Below are positions 8,233-16,047 of a DNA stretch of 47,993 nt, piece after piece; the first letter of the stretch is position 1, and each line of letters starts with the position of its first letter. The notes beneath the pieces are model-generated. The model searched no databases. It had not been told where the DNA came from and saw only the letters and a program-made list of their open reading frames with translations. The stretch comes from Bacteroidota bacterium (GTDB taxonomy: Bacteria > Bacteroidota > Bacteroidia > Sphingobacteriales > Sphingobacteriaceae): positions 1-47,993 of the forward strand of contig JABDFM010000020.1 in NCBI GenBank assembly GCA_013286565.1. The letters are read 5' to 3'. Position numbers and translations under genes: made by a program.

Positions 8233-9267
8233 TTAATAAAAGTCTTCAGGATCAAGAGCGGTAAATGTTCTTTTCTTTTTCATAAAGAAATCCCAAACGA
8301 TGCTTCGTTTATACATGCCTTTTAAGCCAGGCAGGTTACTTCTTTTGGTGGTCTTTGGCCCGTCATTCTTAAAAATATGCAGCACGAAGTTTTGATGGGC
8401 CCGGCTTATGGCCCAGGCGTCCTTTCGTTTACCTTCATTTAAAAATCGCACGATCGCCAGCAGGTCCATCCAAAAACGGATGAAAATGATTATAGTAGCC
8501 CGCAAAAATGAAAGGTTGTTTTTTAGCAACAACAAGTTGTTCCTGAAATTAAGATAAGTTTTAAAAGGGTTTTCTGTATTTAACGTACCGCCGCCAACAT
8601 GGTAAACTTCCGATTCGGCGCAGTACATTACCTTATAACCCATGTTTTTTAAGCGCCAGCAGAGGTCTATTTCTTCCATATGGGCAAAAAAACGCTCGTC
8701 AAACCCTCCCGCCATTACCCAGTGTTCTTTCTTAACAAACATAGCAGCTCCCGATGCCCAAAACACTTCACCTGATTGCTCGTACTGACCTTTATCTTCC
8801 TCTATCTCGTAAAACATTCGTCCACGGCAAAAGGGATATCCAAAGCAATCAATAAACCCTCCCGCTGCCCCGGCATGTTCAAAATGATCTTTTTGAGCAA
8901 ATGATTTGATCTTGGGGGTAGCTGCAGCTATCAACGGATCGCTTTCCATCAGCGCGATGACTGGCTCTATCCAACCCTTGTTTACTTCAACGTCCGAGTT
9001 CAGCAAAATAAAATAATCGGCATCAACCTGTTGCAAAACCCGGTTATAACCACCGGTAAAGCCATAATTATCATCGTTTTGAATAACTTTAACACCAGGA
9101 AACTCATCTTTCAGCATGGCAGCCGAACCATCTGTAGAGCCGTTATCACACACAATTACGTCAAGGTTTGGCCATGTGGACGTCAATACCGAAGGCAGAA
9201 ATTCACGAAGATGTTTTATGCCATTCCAGCTCAGAATAACTACGGCAACTTTAGGCGTATTTGTCAT
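8233..9267 (-). CDS. Family 2 glycosyltransferase (rhamnosyltransferase-like)
   Basis: A 344-aa GT-A fold glycosyltransferase, probably acting at the cytosolic membrane face in surface polysaccharide or lipooligosaccharide assembly. It begins VAVVILSWNGIKHL, has VIVCDNGSTDGS for nucleotide-sugar binding, the metal-binding LLNSDVEV, and ASGAAMFVKKEHWVMAGGFD with FAHMEEIDLCWRL further on, the pattern of WbbL/RfbF-type rhamnosyltransferases. A hydrophobic segment near residues 245-270 may attach it to the membrane. It follows the LpxL-like gene after about 90 nt on the same strand and is likely cotranscribed. Donor and acceptor sugars cannot be deduced. Confidence 0.88.
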   Translation of the reverse strand: MTNTPKVAVVILSWNGIKHLREFLPSVLTSTWPNLDVIVCDNGSTDGSAAMLKDEFPGVKVIQNDDNYGFTGGYNRVLQQVDADYFILLNSDVEVNKGWIEPVIALMESDPLIAAATPKIKSFAQKDHFEHAGAAGGFIDCFGYPFCRGRMFYEIEEDKGQYEQSGEVFWASGAAMFVKKEHWVMAGGFDERFFAHMEEIDLCWRLKNMGYKVMYCAESEVYHVGGGTLNTENPFKTYLNFRNNLLLLKNNLSFLRATIIIFIRFWMDLLAIVRFLNEGKRKDAWAISRAHQNFVLHIFKNDGPKTTKRSNLPGLKGMYKRSIVWDFFMKKKRTFTALDPEDFY

Positions 9268-9356
9268 TTAGTATTTCATTCAACCGGGTCGGTATCGGCG
9301 TGCAATTATAAGTTTTTAGTTGGATATTGTTCAATGATAAAAAATACTGCTGACTA

Positions 9357-10256
9357 TTAATGATGAACCACCGGTTTAACTACATCCTCCGGCTTAATTT
9401 TCCATCTCCTGTGCGACCATAGCCAGTATTCGGGTTTCTCTCTGATCAACGACTCCAGATATTTTACATGGATTTCAGTGATCTCGTAAGGTTTAGTTTC
9501 CTTCGGATTTTCAACCAAAGGCACAAAGGTGTAAGTGTAATATCCTCTTTTTACCAAGTCTATTCTATAAAACACCACCACACAGTCGGTTACCTTCGTT
9601 AATTTTTCAACACCCAGGAAAACGGCAGTAGGCTGATTAAGGAATGTCATAAAAAAATTGGCTTCGTGCTTAACCGGGGTTTGATCAGAAGCCAGAACGG
9701 TAAAGGTCAGTTCATTCTTGTATTCGATCATTTTACGCAGGGTCTGTTTCATTGAGATCATAGTTACCCCAAAGCGCGAGCGCGTGCGGTTAAAAAAATC
9801 AGTAAAAACATCGTTGGACTGTGGCTTATAAATAACCATCCTTCTTTTATCCGTCAGAAAGCCAAAGCTTAAAGCAGCCATTTCCCAATTACCGTAATGC
9901 CCTGCAGCGGCTATGATGCTTTTTCCCTGGCTAAAATAATGTTCCATTAGCTCTGGGTTGGTTGGCCTCATGCGGCGCTGGACATCCTTTGCCGACATGC
10001 TGATATTTTTGATGGACTCCATCATCAAGTCGGCCATGTATTTATAGTATTTCCTTTCGATCACCTTACGTTCCGCTTCTGATTTTTCAGGGAAAGAATT
10101 CAGGAGGTTATTTTGCACAACCTTTCGGCGGTAACCGGTTATATGATAAAGAACAACGAACAAAACATCAGCTACGAGATATAAAAACCAAAAAGGCAAT
10201 AGCGATACCAGGTACAAAAAGAATGTACCTAATCTTGAAAGCCCATTTTTTATCAT
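9357..10256 (-). CDS. LpxL/HtrB-like lysophospholipid acyltransferase
   Basis: A 299-aa membrane-anchored acyltransferase of the LpxL/LpxM/HtrB family, which adds secondary acyl chains to lipid A on the inner membrane. A hydrophobic N-terminal segment (FFLYLVSLLPFWFLYLVADV) is followed by the HX4E catalytic motif in AAGHYGNWEMAAL. ASDQTP, the family-conserved second block, is also present. The gene diverges from the WbqC-like gene, with starts only about 36 nt apart, and precedes the glycosyltransferase gene, consistent with envelope lipid work. Which acyl position it modifies is unknown. Confidence 0.88.
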   Translation of the reverse strand: MIKNGLSRLGTFFLYLVSLLPFWFLYLVADVLFVVLYHITGYRRKVVQNNLLNSFPEKSEAERKVIERKYYKYMADLMMESIKNISMSAKDVQRRMRPTNPELMEHYFSQGKSIIAAAGHYGNWEMAALSFGFLTDKRRMVIYKPQSNDVFTDFFNRTRSRFGVTMISMKQTLRKMIEYKNELTFTVLASDQTPVKHEANFFMTFLNQPTAVFLGVEKLTKVTDCVVVFYRIDLVKRGYYTYTFVPLVENPKETKPYEITEIHVKYLESLIREKPEYWLWSHRRWKIKPEDVVKPVVHH

Positions 10257-10292
10257 TTTTTTATCCGAATTTTGAACACAAACATAGAATAT

Positions 10293-10904
10293 ATGATTGA
10301 AAAAGGCGCTGTGTTACCTCTATTTTATCTGCCACCGGTGGAATATTTCGCACAGCTAAACAAGTATAACCCTGATTTTGTGATAGAAAGGAATGAGCAT
10401 TTCCCAAAGCAAACCTATCGCAACCGCGCCAATATTTACTCACCTGATGGATCGCTTACATTAGTTGTACCTGTAGTAAGAGGGTCAAAGGCGCATAAAC
10501 CAGTTAGGGATGTTAAAATAAGTTATGATTTTGACTGGCAGCGTTTACACTGGCTTGGTTTGCAGGGTTGTTACCGCCGTTCAGCCTATTTTGAATATTA
10601 TGAGGATGATTTTGCGCCCTTCTACGAAAAAAAGGAACCATTCCTGTTCGACTATAATGAACAATTACTTCAACTGTTATTAAAACAATTGAAGGTCAAA
10701 ACAACCATAAACTATACTGAAACTTACGAAGCCAGTTATCCTGGCCTGACCGATCTGAGGCAAAGCATTAACTCAAAAAAGCCATCCCCATTTCCTCAGA
10801 AACCTTATTTCCAGGTTTTTGAAGAACGGCATGGCTTCATGAAAAATTTAAGCGTTGTGGACCTGTTATTTAACCAGGGGCCACAGTCTGTTAACTATCT
10901 GTAA
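10293..10904 (+). CDS. WbqC-like family protein
   Basis: A 203-aa protein of the WbqC family (PF08889), found in surface polysaccharide loci and of unproven activity. The start of the protein (LPLFYLPPVEYFAQL) is the family signature, followed by NRANIYSPDGSLTLVVPV, KISYDFDWQRLHW and the conserved AYFEYYEDDFAPFYE. The frame also opens from a TTG at 10272; the ATG at 10293 is preferred because it gives the usual short N-terminus. It diverges from the acyltransferase gene and ends just before a hairpin at 10908-10940, facing msrA. Confidence 0.88.
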   Translation: MIEKGAVLPLFYLPPVEYFAQLNKYNPDFVIERNEHFPKQTYRNRANIYSPDGSLTLVVPVVRGSKAHKPVRDVKISYDFDWQRLHWLGLQGCYRRSAYFEYYEDDFAPFYEKKEPFLFDYNEQLLQLLLKQLKVKTTINYTETYEASYPGLTDLRQSINSKKPSPFPQKPYFQVFEERHGFMKNLSVVDLLFNQGPQSVNYL

Positions 10905-10907
10905 TAT

Positions 10908-10940
10908 AGAATTGACAACTTTCAAAAAGTTGTCAATTCT
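10908..10940. repeat. Perfect 15-bp hairpin with CAA loop (convergent junction)
   Basis: Arms 10908-10922 and 10926-10940 are exact reverse complements around the triplet CAA. The element begins four bases after the WbqC-like gene and ends eight bases before the msrA stop. Its layout (15-nt arms, CAA loop) is identical to the hairpin at 15679-15711 although most stem bases differ. It could act as a bidirectional terminator: runs of A and T flank the loop side, but no T-tract follows the stem. Confidence 0.85.
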
Positions 10941-10947
10941 TAAATAA

Positions 10948-11598
10948 TCATTTCTGAAACTCAGGCTTCAATTCCGCTTTCTCCGCTTTCCTAAACTTCA
11001 TCACTTTAGGTTCAGAAACACCTGTTAGATATGGATTTTCGCCCAAATGCAATCTGTAATAGCCCTGGTGATACTGTTCTGCCGGATAGAACGCTATAAA
11101 TGGTACAACCTGGGTCACTATCGGATCGCTGTAATGCTTTGAGGCGTTCACTTTTTTGATCACATCAAGCAAAGTAGCTTTTTCTTCAGGACTGCGATAA
11201 AACGCGATGGAGCGGTAGTCGGTACCTTCATCCGGGCCTTGGCGGTTAAGTTCCGTTGGGTCATGTGCGAAAAAGAAAGCGTTTACCAATGTTTCATAAC
11301 TGATCACCTGCGGGTTATAGTAGATCTGTACCACTTCGGCATGGCCGGTTTCTCTTGAACTCACTTCTTCGTAAGTAGGGTTTTTGGTAGTGCCGCCGGC
11401 ATAGCCGGAAACAACCTTGTCAACCCCTCTTAACTCAGACATGGCTTCGCTCATGCTCCAGAAACAGCCGCCGCCAAATGTGGCCACCTTTTCACCCGGT
11501 TTGGGCTTTGGTACAGAGGCAAAATCATTGGTGGTTTGCCCATTAGCGCATCCAGCTAATAAAAGGATACACGCTGTGTATAAAATAATTCGTTTCAT
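10948..11598 (-). CDS. msrA: Exported peptide methionine sulfoxide reductase MsrA (lipoprotein)
   Basis: A 216-aa MsrA that reduces methionine-S-sulfoxide in proteins. A lipoprotein signal (MKRIILYTACILLLAGC, lipobox LAGC, Cys17) puts it in the envelope. The catalytic motif GGGCFWSMSEAM, the GYAGG loop, GHAEVVQIYY and GPDEGTDYRS are all present. Apart from the lipidated Cys and one Cys inside the cleaved signal, the only cysteine is the catalytic one in GCFW, so there is no resolving cysteine. The protein would need another reductant. A separate exported MsrB is encoded at 33311. It converges with the WbqC-like gene. Confidence 0.95.
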   Translation of the reverse strand: MKRIILYTACILLLAGCANGQTTNDFASVPKPKPGEKVATFGGGCFWSMSEAMSELRGVDKVVSGYAGGTTKNPTYEEVSSRETGHAEVVQIYYNPQVISYETLVNAFFFAHDPTELNRQGPDEGTDYRSIAFYRSPEEKATLLDVIKKVNASKHYSDPIVTQVVPFIAFYPAEQYHQGYYRLHLGENPYLTGVSEPKVMKFRKAEKAELKPEFQK

Positions 11599-11742
11599 AT
11601 AGTTCTAAATTTATGATCTAATATACGTTGATGACTGTTTACCGGATGGTCATGATTAGGTAATTGTTTATCAAGCGTATTGTTATAACCTATTAGACGT
11701 GGTTGGTCTGTAATCCTTACAACAATTTTTAATACCGACAAC

Positions 11743-11976
11743 TTACCTCACTGTTTGTTTTACCAGGGTAAGGATGCTGTTCATGCCATTGATCTTTATT
11801 TCGTAGGTGCTGGCAAGCAGCATGCCCATTTTACCGGGCGGGAAACCTTTGCTTTTAAACCATTCCAGGTATGATACCGGCAGGTCGCATATCAAAGTGC
11901 CCTTATATTTACCAAATGGCATTTTGGTTTTTGCGATATCCTTTAAAATTTGAGGATCGGGTGTTAAATTTTCCAC
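11743..11976 (-). CDS. DUF3820 family small protein
   Basis: A 77-aa protein matching the DUF3820 family (listed as putative quorum-sensing-regulated virulence factor, PF12843). The signature is MPFGKYKGTLICDLPVSYL followed by EWFKSKGFPPGKMG and YEIKING. No signal peptide or membrane helix is seen, so it should be cytosolic. Its function is unknown; the fold is thought to be exonuclease-associated in some members. It stands alone between msrA and the divergent 76-aa gene. The 144-nt gap to msrA holds nothing recognisable. Confidence 0.8.
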   Translation of the reverse strand: MENLTPDPQILKDIAKTKMPFGKYKGTLICDLPVSYLEWFKSKGFPPGKMGMLLASTYEIKINGMNSILTLVKQTVR

Positions 11977-12064
11977 CTGGTAAAGTTATCAAAATGTTCA
12001 TACGAGGGTAAAAAGATAAAACACATATCAAAGGCGCGTGTTGTTCAATTACATTTACAAAATT

Positions 12065-12295
12065 ATGGAACAGCAATTTGATGCAATACTAAGCGGCTCC
12101 GACAGCCCGATTGAAGGGCTTGTTAGCCAAACCACTTTTGATGGAAACCAGGCATGGGATTTTAAATCTATAGACGAAACCCTGCACCTGGTTATCGCAA
12201 AAGATAAAAAAGGCAATTGGATAAGGGTTGACGGTACTGAGCCTTACCTTTCGGGCTGGGTGGGTGAGTTGGCCGAACAAATAACCAAACAATAA
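12065..12295 (+). CDS. Hypothetical protein, 76 aa
   Basis: I do not recognise a family. The ATG at 12065 gives MEQQFDAILSGSDSPIEG; an in-frame TTG at 12038 would only add nine residues. The protein is soluble and slightly acidic, with predicted alternating strands (LHLVIAKDKKGNWIRVDG) and a C-terminal helix (GWVGELAEQITKQ). It ends nine bases before the aldo/keto reductase start on the same strand, so the two are probably cotranscribed. The gene-like composition and close spacing support it as real. Confidence 0.7.
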   Translation: MEQQFDAILSGSDSPIEGLVSQTTFDGNQAWDFKSIDETLHLVIAKDKKGNWIRVDGTEPYLSGWVGELAEQITKQ

Positions 12296-12304
12296 TTTTT
12301 ATCT

Positions 12305-13258
12305 ATGGAAAAACGCGAATTAGGTAAGTCAGGTATTAAAGTTGACCCATTTTGCTTTGGGGGGAATGTATTTGGCTGGACCGCAGACGAACCAACCTCT
12401 TTTAAATTACTCGATGCTTTTGTTGATTCAGGATTTGACTTTGTCGATACAGCCGATGTTTACTCCACCTGGGTACCCGGAAATAAGGGCGGCGATTCGG
12501 AAACCATCATCGGCAACTGGCTCAAAAAAAGTGGGAAACGCGATAAAGTAATTATCGCTACCAAAGTAGGCAAACCAATGGGGCCTGATAAAAAAGGGTT
12601 ATCAAAAACTTACATAACCAAGGCCGTTGAAGATTCCTTAAAGCGATTGCAAACAGATTATATCGATCTGTACCAATCGCACGATGATGATAAGGAAACA
12701 CCTTTAGCTGAAACATTGGAAACTTATACTGACCTGATCAAACAGGGAAAAGTAAGGGCCATTGGTGCATCAAATTACAGTGCAGCCAGGCTTAAAGAAG
12801 CTTTAAAAGTAAGTGAGGATAACAATTTTGTAGCCTACCAAACACTGCAACCAGAATATAACCTGTATAGCCGTGAGGACTATGAGCGTGAACTGGAGCC
12901 CCTTTGCCGCGAAAATAATATTGGTGTGATCACCTACTACTCATTAGCAAGCGGTTTTTTAACGGGGAAATACCGGTCGGAAAATGATCTCTCAAAAAGC
13001 AACCGAGGTGCTGGTATAAAGAAATACCTGAATCCCCGTGGCTATAAAATTTTAGCAGCCCTTGATAAAGTAGCGGCTGAGTATAACGCCACCCCGGCAA
13101 GCATAGCCCTGGCCTGGGTGATAGCAAGGCCAGGCATCACAGCCCCAATTGTCAGCGCTACCAGTGTTAAACAACTACATGAAATTACCAATGCCACCGC
13201 TATTGTGTTAAGCAGCGATGCGATAGACTCGTTAACGAAGGCAAGCAGTTACCAATAA
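12305..13258 (+). CDS. Aldo/keto reductase
   Basis: A 317-aa NADPH-dependent oxidoreductase with the (beta/alpha)8 fold. The catalytic tetrad can be traced: Asp and Tyr in DFVDTADVYS, Lys in IIATKVGKP, and His in LYQSHDDD. The conserved IGASNYSAARL and the C-terminal cofactor block (PIVSATSVKQL) follow. The order and spacing resemble the Tas/YajO/YccK-type reductases. The physiological carbonyl substrate is not known. It follows a 76-aa hypothetical gene by nine bases and ends before a large palindrome and a terminator. Confidence 0.93.
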   Translation: MEKRELGKSGIKVDPFCFGGNVFGWTADEPTSFKLLDAFVDSGFDFVDTADVYSTWVPGNKGGDSETIIGNWLKKSGKRDKVIIATKVGKPMGPDKKGLSKTYITKAVEDSLKRLQTDYIDLYQSHDDDKETPLAETLETYTDLIKQGKVRAIGASNYSAARLKEALKVSEDNNFVAYQTLQPEYNLYSREDYERELEPLCRENNIGVITYYSLASGFLTGKYRSENDLSKSNRGAGIKKYLNPRGYKILAALDKVAAEYNATPASIALAWVIARPGITAPIVSATSVKQLHEITNATAIVLSSDAIDSLTKASSYQ

Positions 13259-13267
13259 AATCCTCTT

Positions 13268-13376
13268 TGTCATTTCGAACGAAGAGAGAAATCTTATACT
13301 ATATGCAGATAACCTACTTGCATAGTCCGCTCTTCTCTCGTACAAGATTTCTCCTCGTTCCTCGTTCGAAATGACA
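13268..13376. repeat. Large imperfect palindrome starting TGTCATTTCGAACGA
   Basis: A left arm (13268-13295) reading TGTCATTTCGAACGAAGAGA and on through GAAATCTT pairs with a right arm (13344-13376); the right arm has about five extra bases. The roughly 50-nt middle contains a smaller stem from TATGCA and TGCATA near 13301-13325. It fills the convergent gap between the aldo/keto reductase and the secreted protein gene. The folded, branched form resembles RAYT-associated REP elements. Confidence 0.8.
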
Positions 13377-13405
13377 TTGGTTTTTATTGATTCTGCCATT
13401 AAACA

Positions 13406-13437
13406 AAAAAACCACCTGATAAACAAGGTGGTTTTTT
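13406..13437. terminator. Bidirectional intrinsic terminator
   Basis: An 11-bp stem (AAAAAACCACC with GGTGGTTTTTT) closes a ten-base loop. Both strands end in a T run, so it can stop the aldo/keto reductase transcript and the opposite-strand gene at 13460. Confidence 0.85.
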
Positions 13438-13459
13438 CATTATATATGTTGAGTAAAAA

Positions 13460-14128
13460 TTAAGACCTACCGGGCCTGTGGTTGTCTCTTGGGCTCCTGT
13501 CATTTCTCTGGTAATTCTGTTGGGCAAAGTGTTGCATGTTATTTTCCCTGGTACGGCCATTGTCCTGGTTATAACTATGGTTATCCTGCTCCCTATTCCT
13601 GTCAAAATTTTGCTGACCGCGATTTGGATCATACTGGCGGTTATTATCAACCCTGGGGGCATCGTTACGGTATTGAACATGATTATTATTTGCATATCCG
13701 CGATCATTACCACGATCCCAATTGCCACTAAATGCTACACCATTATACCTTGTTCTGTAATAATCATCATGTATAAATGGTCGTGGGGCACGTACTTCAA
13801 ACCTGCGGGCGGTGCTCCAGTCAAAATCATGGTAGGCACCTGGCAGATAAGCGGCCGATACCCATTGATTGCCATCATTATAATAGTAACATTGTTCGGG
13901 TACGCTGTAATAAGCATCTACCTCGGGCAAATAATAATAATCCTCATCACCATCATAGTTGGCTGGCTGTGCATATTCAACCGGTTGCTGTTCTACTACA
14001 ATCCTTGCAGGTACATACACCGGACGTACGCCAAAATTCAATCCAAAACGTAACCTTATTTGTGCGCTGGCAGTGTTATATATAAGACCGCTCATTGCTA
14101 TTGCTGATATTAAAACTATCTTTTTCAT
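13460..14128 (-). CDS. Secreted low-complexity protein (Asn/Arg/Asp/Gln-rich tail)
   Basis: A 222-aa protein with a Sec signal peptide (MKKIVLISAIAMSGLIYNTASAQ). The N-terminal half is Tyr/Pro-rich and contains PVYVPARIVVEQQP, EDYYYLPEVDAYY and YYYNDGNQWVSAAYLPG, a pattern I associate with small exported Bacteroidota proteins of unknown role. From about residue 150 the chain is almost only N, R, D, Q, H and Y, without stable-fold pattern and probably disordered. No enzyme motif is visible. It may be an envelope matrix or binding protein. It has its own transcription unit ending at the terminator at 13406-13437. Confidence 0.75.
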   Translation of the reverse strand: MKKIVLISAIAMSGLIYNTASAQIRLRFGLNFGVRPVYVPARIVVEQQPVEYAQPANYDGDEDYYYLPEVDAYYSVPEQCYYYNDGNQWVSAAYLPGAYHDFDWSTARRFEVRAPRPFIHDDYYRTRYNGVAFSGNWDRGNDRGYANNNHVQYRNDAPRVDNNRQYDPNRGQQNFDRNREQDNHSYNQDNGRTRENNMQHFAQQNYQRNDRSPRDNHRPGRS

Positions 14129-14355
14129 TTTTTTAAAGATTTATACAGTTATGACACCCGGTATTCGCAAAGGTTTAATATTGCCATATAATAATATATA
14201 TCATAAGTATAAATAAGAATTAAATTCTGAATTTATATACTTATTAAGAATATTATTTTTTGGTAGATGAAAATCAGATGAATAATTTCATGGTTCTATG
14301 CTTTTTGTCATTGTATTGATACAAAACACATTTCCAAGTTTGCTGTATATTCATT

Positions 14356-14363
14356 TAAATTTG
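14356..14363 (+). promoter_or_regulatory. Probable -7 box of PQQ-type dehydrogenase gene
   Basis: TAAATTTG matches TAnnTTTG exactly, 20 bases before the ATG at 14384. A TTTG at 14339-14342 could be the -33 element, but its 13-base spacing is shorter than the usual 17-23. The rest of the 255-nt gap (14129-14383) is AT-rich and shows nothing else. Confidence 0.4.
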
Positions 14364-14383
14364 ACTGTCAAACACTCATCGCC

Positions 14384-15667
14384 ATGAAAAGAAAAAATTG
14401 GGGAACCATTTTACTTACAGTATTTGCTGTTACAGGTTTAATATCACTGATCGCCTTAAAAAATGATATTAAAAAAAATATCGATAAACCAGCTGACATA
14501 AATGCCGGACTTACACTCCCTGCCGGTTTTAACGCCAGCATCATTGCTGATAATTTAGGCGGTGCACGCCATATCGCAGTTACCCCGCAGGGTGAAATTT
14601 ATGTAAAGCTAAAAGGTGGAAGTAACGGAAAGGGAATTGCGCTGCTGCACCAGGCCAATGGTAAAGCCGAAGTGAAATCAACTTTTGGTCTTGGCGGAAC
14701 AGGTATTTATATCAAAAGTGGTTATTTATACGCCTCTACTGATGAGGAAGTGTACCGTTATAAATTAAATACCCAAAATGAAGTGATCGATCCCAATAAA
14801 CCAGAGCTGATCGTGACAGGCTTATTAAACCGCCATGAACACGAAGCCAAAGCCATATTATTAGACAATGCCGATCATTTATATGTCAATATCGGCGCGT
14901 ACTCCAATGCATGCCAGGTTAAGGACCGTACAAAAGGCTCACCCGGTCAAAAGGGCTGCCCTATTTTAGATTCGGCAGGTGGTATATGGCAATTCAGCGC
15001 CAGCAAACCTAATCAGCATTATGGCGATGGCATACGTTATGCAACCGGCTTAAGGAATGTGGTAGGGATGGCCTGGAACACACAGGATAACCAGCTATTT
15101 GTAATGCAGCACGGCCGCGATCAGTTGCACGACTTGTTCCCTCAATATTTTGACGTCAAACAATCAGCCGAATTACCTGCCGAATGTATGTATGCCATCA
15201 AAAAGGGCGACAACGCCGGTTGGCCCTATATGTATTACGATCAAATTCAACATAAAAAAATATTAATGCCTGAGTATGGCGGTGATGGTAAAAAAGAGGG
15301 CGGGCAAAACGCCATCAATCCTGTAGCAGCATATCCCGGTCACCTGGCCCCTAATGGATTATTGTTTTATACCGGTAACCAGTTCCCGGCGAAATATAAG
15401 AACGGTGCTTTTATTGCTTTCCATGGTTCATGGAACAGGGCACCCGAACCACAAAAAGGTTATTTTGTAGTGTTTCAGCCATTTAAAAATGGAAGGCCAT
15501 CAGGTAAATGGGAAGTATTTGCAGATGGATTTGCAGGTACCGCTCAACAAAAAGCCAGCGGAGCCGCATTACGCCGTCCCTGCGGCCTGGCACAAGGACC
15601 GGATGGTTCTATTTATGTGAGCGATGACAGCAGGGGAACGATCTATAAGATATCCTACAGAAAGTAG
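14384..15667 (+). CDS. PQQ-dependent sugar dehydrogenase-like beta-propeller protein
   Basis: A 427-aa envelope protein with an N-terminal hydrophobic signal/anchor (residues 7-25). The body is a soluble-glucose-dehydrogenase/L-sorbosone-dehydrogenase propeller: LPAGFNASIIADNLGGARHI, YVNIGAYSNACQV, YATGLRNVVGMAWN, VMQHGRDQLHDLFPQYF, GDNAGWPYMYYDQ, NGAFIAFHGSWNRAPEPQKG and GPDGSIYVSDDSRGTIYKI. Such enzymes oxidise aldoses with pyrroloquinoline quinone in the periplasm. There is no C-terminal cytochrome c domain here, and no PQQ synthesis genes are in the window. Real cofactor and sugar are unproven. Confidence 0.88.
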   Translation: MKRKNWGTILLTVFAVTGLISLIALKNDIKKNIDKPADINAGLTLPAGFNASIIADNLGGARHIAVTPQGEIYVKLKGGSNGKGIALLHQANGKAEVKSTFGLGGTGIYIKSGYLYASTDEEVYRYKLNTQNEVIDPNKPELIVTGLLNRHEHEAKAILLDNADHLYVNIGAYSNACQVKDRTKGSPGQKGCPILDSAGGIWQFSASKPNQHYGDGIRYATGLRNVVGMAWNTQDNQLFVMQHGRDQLHDLFPQYFDVKQSAELPAECMYAIKKGDNAGWPYMYYDQIQHKKILMPEYGGDGKKEGGQNAINPVAAYPGHLAPNGLLFYTGNQFPAKYKNGAFIAFHGSWNRAPEPQKGYFVVFQPFKNGRPSGKWEVFADGFAGTAQQKASGAALRRPCGLAQGPDGSIYVSDDSRGTIYKISYRK

Positions 15668-15678
15668 TTTGAATGAAC

Positions 15679-15711
15679 AGATTTACGAAGTCTCAAAGAC
15701 TTCGTAAATCT
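15679..15711. repeat. Perfect 15-bp hairpin with CAA loop (second copy of the layout)
   Basis: Arms 15679-15693 and 15697-15711 are exact reverse complements around CAA. It lies in the convergent gap, 11 bases after the dehydrogenase stop and five bases before the 3' end of the opposite gene. Same geometry as 10908-10940; the loop-proximal part (TCTCAAAGA against TTTCAAAAA) is similar, the rest of the stem is not. Confidence 0.88.
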
Positions 15712-15716
15712 CTATA

Positions 15717-15989
15717 TTACAAGCTATCCGATATCAATGGATCATCAGTCGGGTCATTTTCGCCTTTCTCGGTTTCTATCAGGTAATTATCCATCAACTC
15801 ACTTTCGGACACGATCATATCGAAATCATCCAATCTAACCCCATCTTCGAAAGGGAAAACGTTATACCCCTTTTTGTCGGCATCATATCCACCCAGTTCA
15901 AAAAGTTCCTCCTGGTCTTTCTCTTTTATAATTGATCCCTCTGCCAGTTGATAGGCATCCAGGATAGTTTCAAAGTTTCCGTTTTTCAT
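15717..15989 (-). CDS. Hypothetical small acidic protein
   Basis: A 90-aa protein of no family I recognise. It is very acidic (about a third Asp/Glu), with ELGGYDADKKGYNVFPFEDG, RLDDFDMIVSESELMDNYL and a disordered C-terminus ending NDPTDDPLISDSL. No signal peptide or membrane segment. It lies 58 nt downstream of the ABC ATPase gene on the same strand and may be its last operon partner, which could suggest a regulatory or accessory role; this is inference only. Confidence 0.6.
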   Translation of the reverse strand: MKNGNFETILDAYQLAEGSIIKEKDQEELFELGGYDADKKGYNVFPFEDGVRLDDFDMIVSESELMDNYLIETEKGENDPTDDPLISDSL

Positions 15990-16047
15990 ACTATTTATTT
16001 TTATTCTGCAAATTCATTAATTCTGTAAATCCTGATTCAGACAATAT

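Noticed and set aside
13478..14053. 191-aa open frame on the plus strand
   Set aside because: It lies antisense to the secreted protein gene at 13460-14128, which has a signal peptide and family-like composition; the frame is a by-product of the low-complexity tail.
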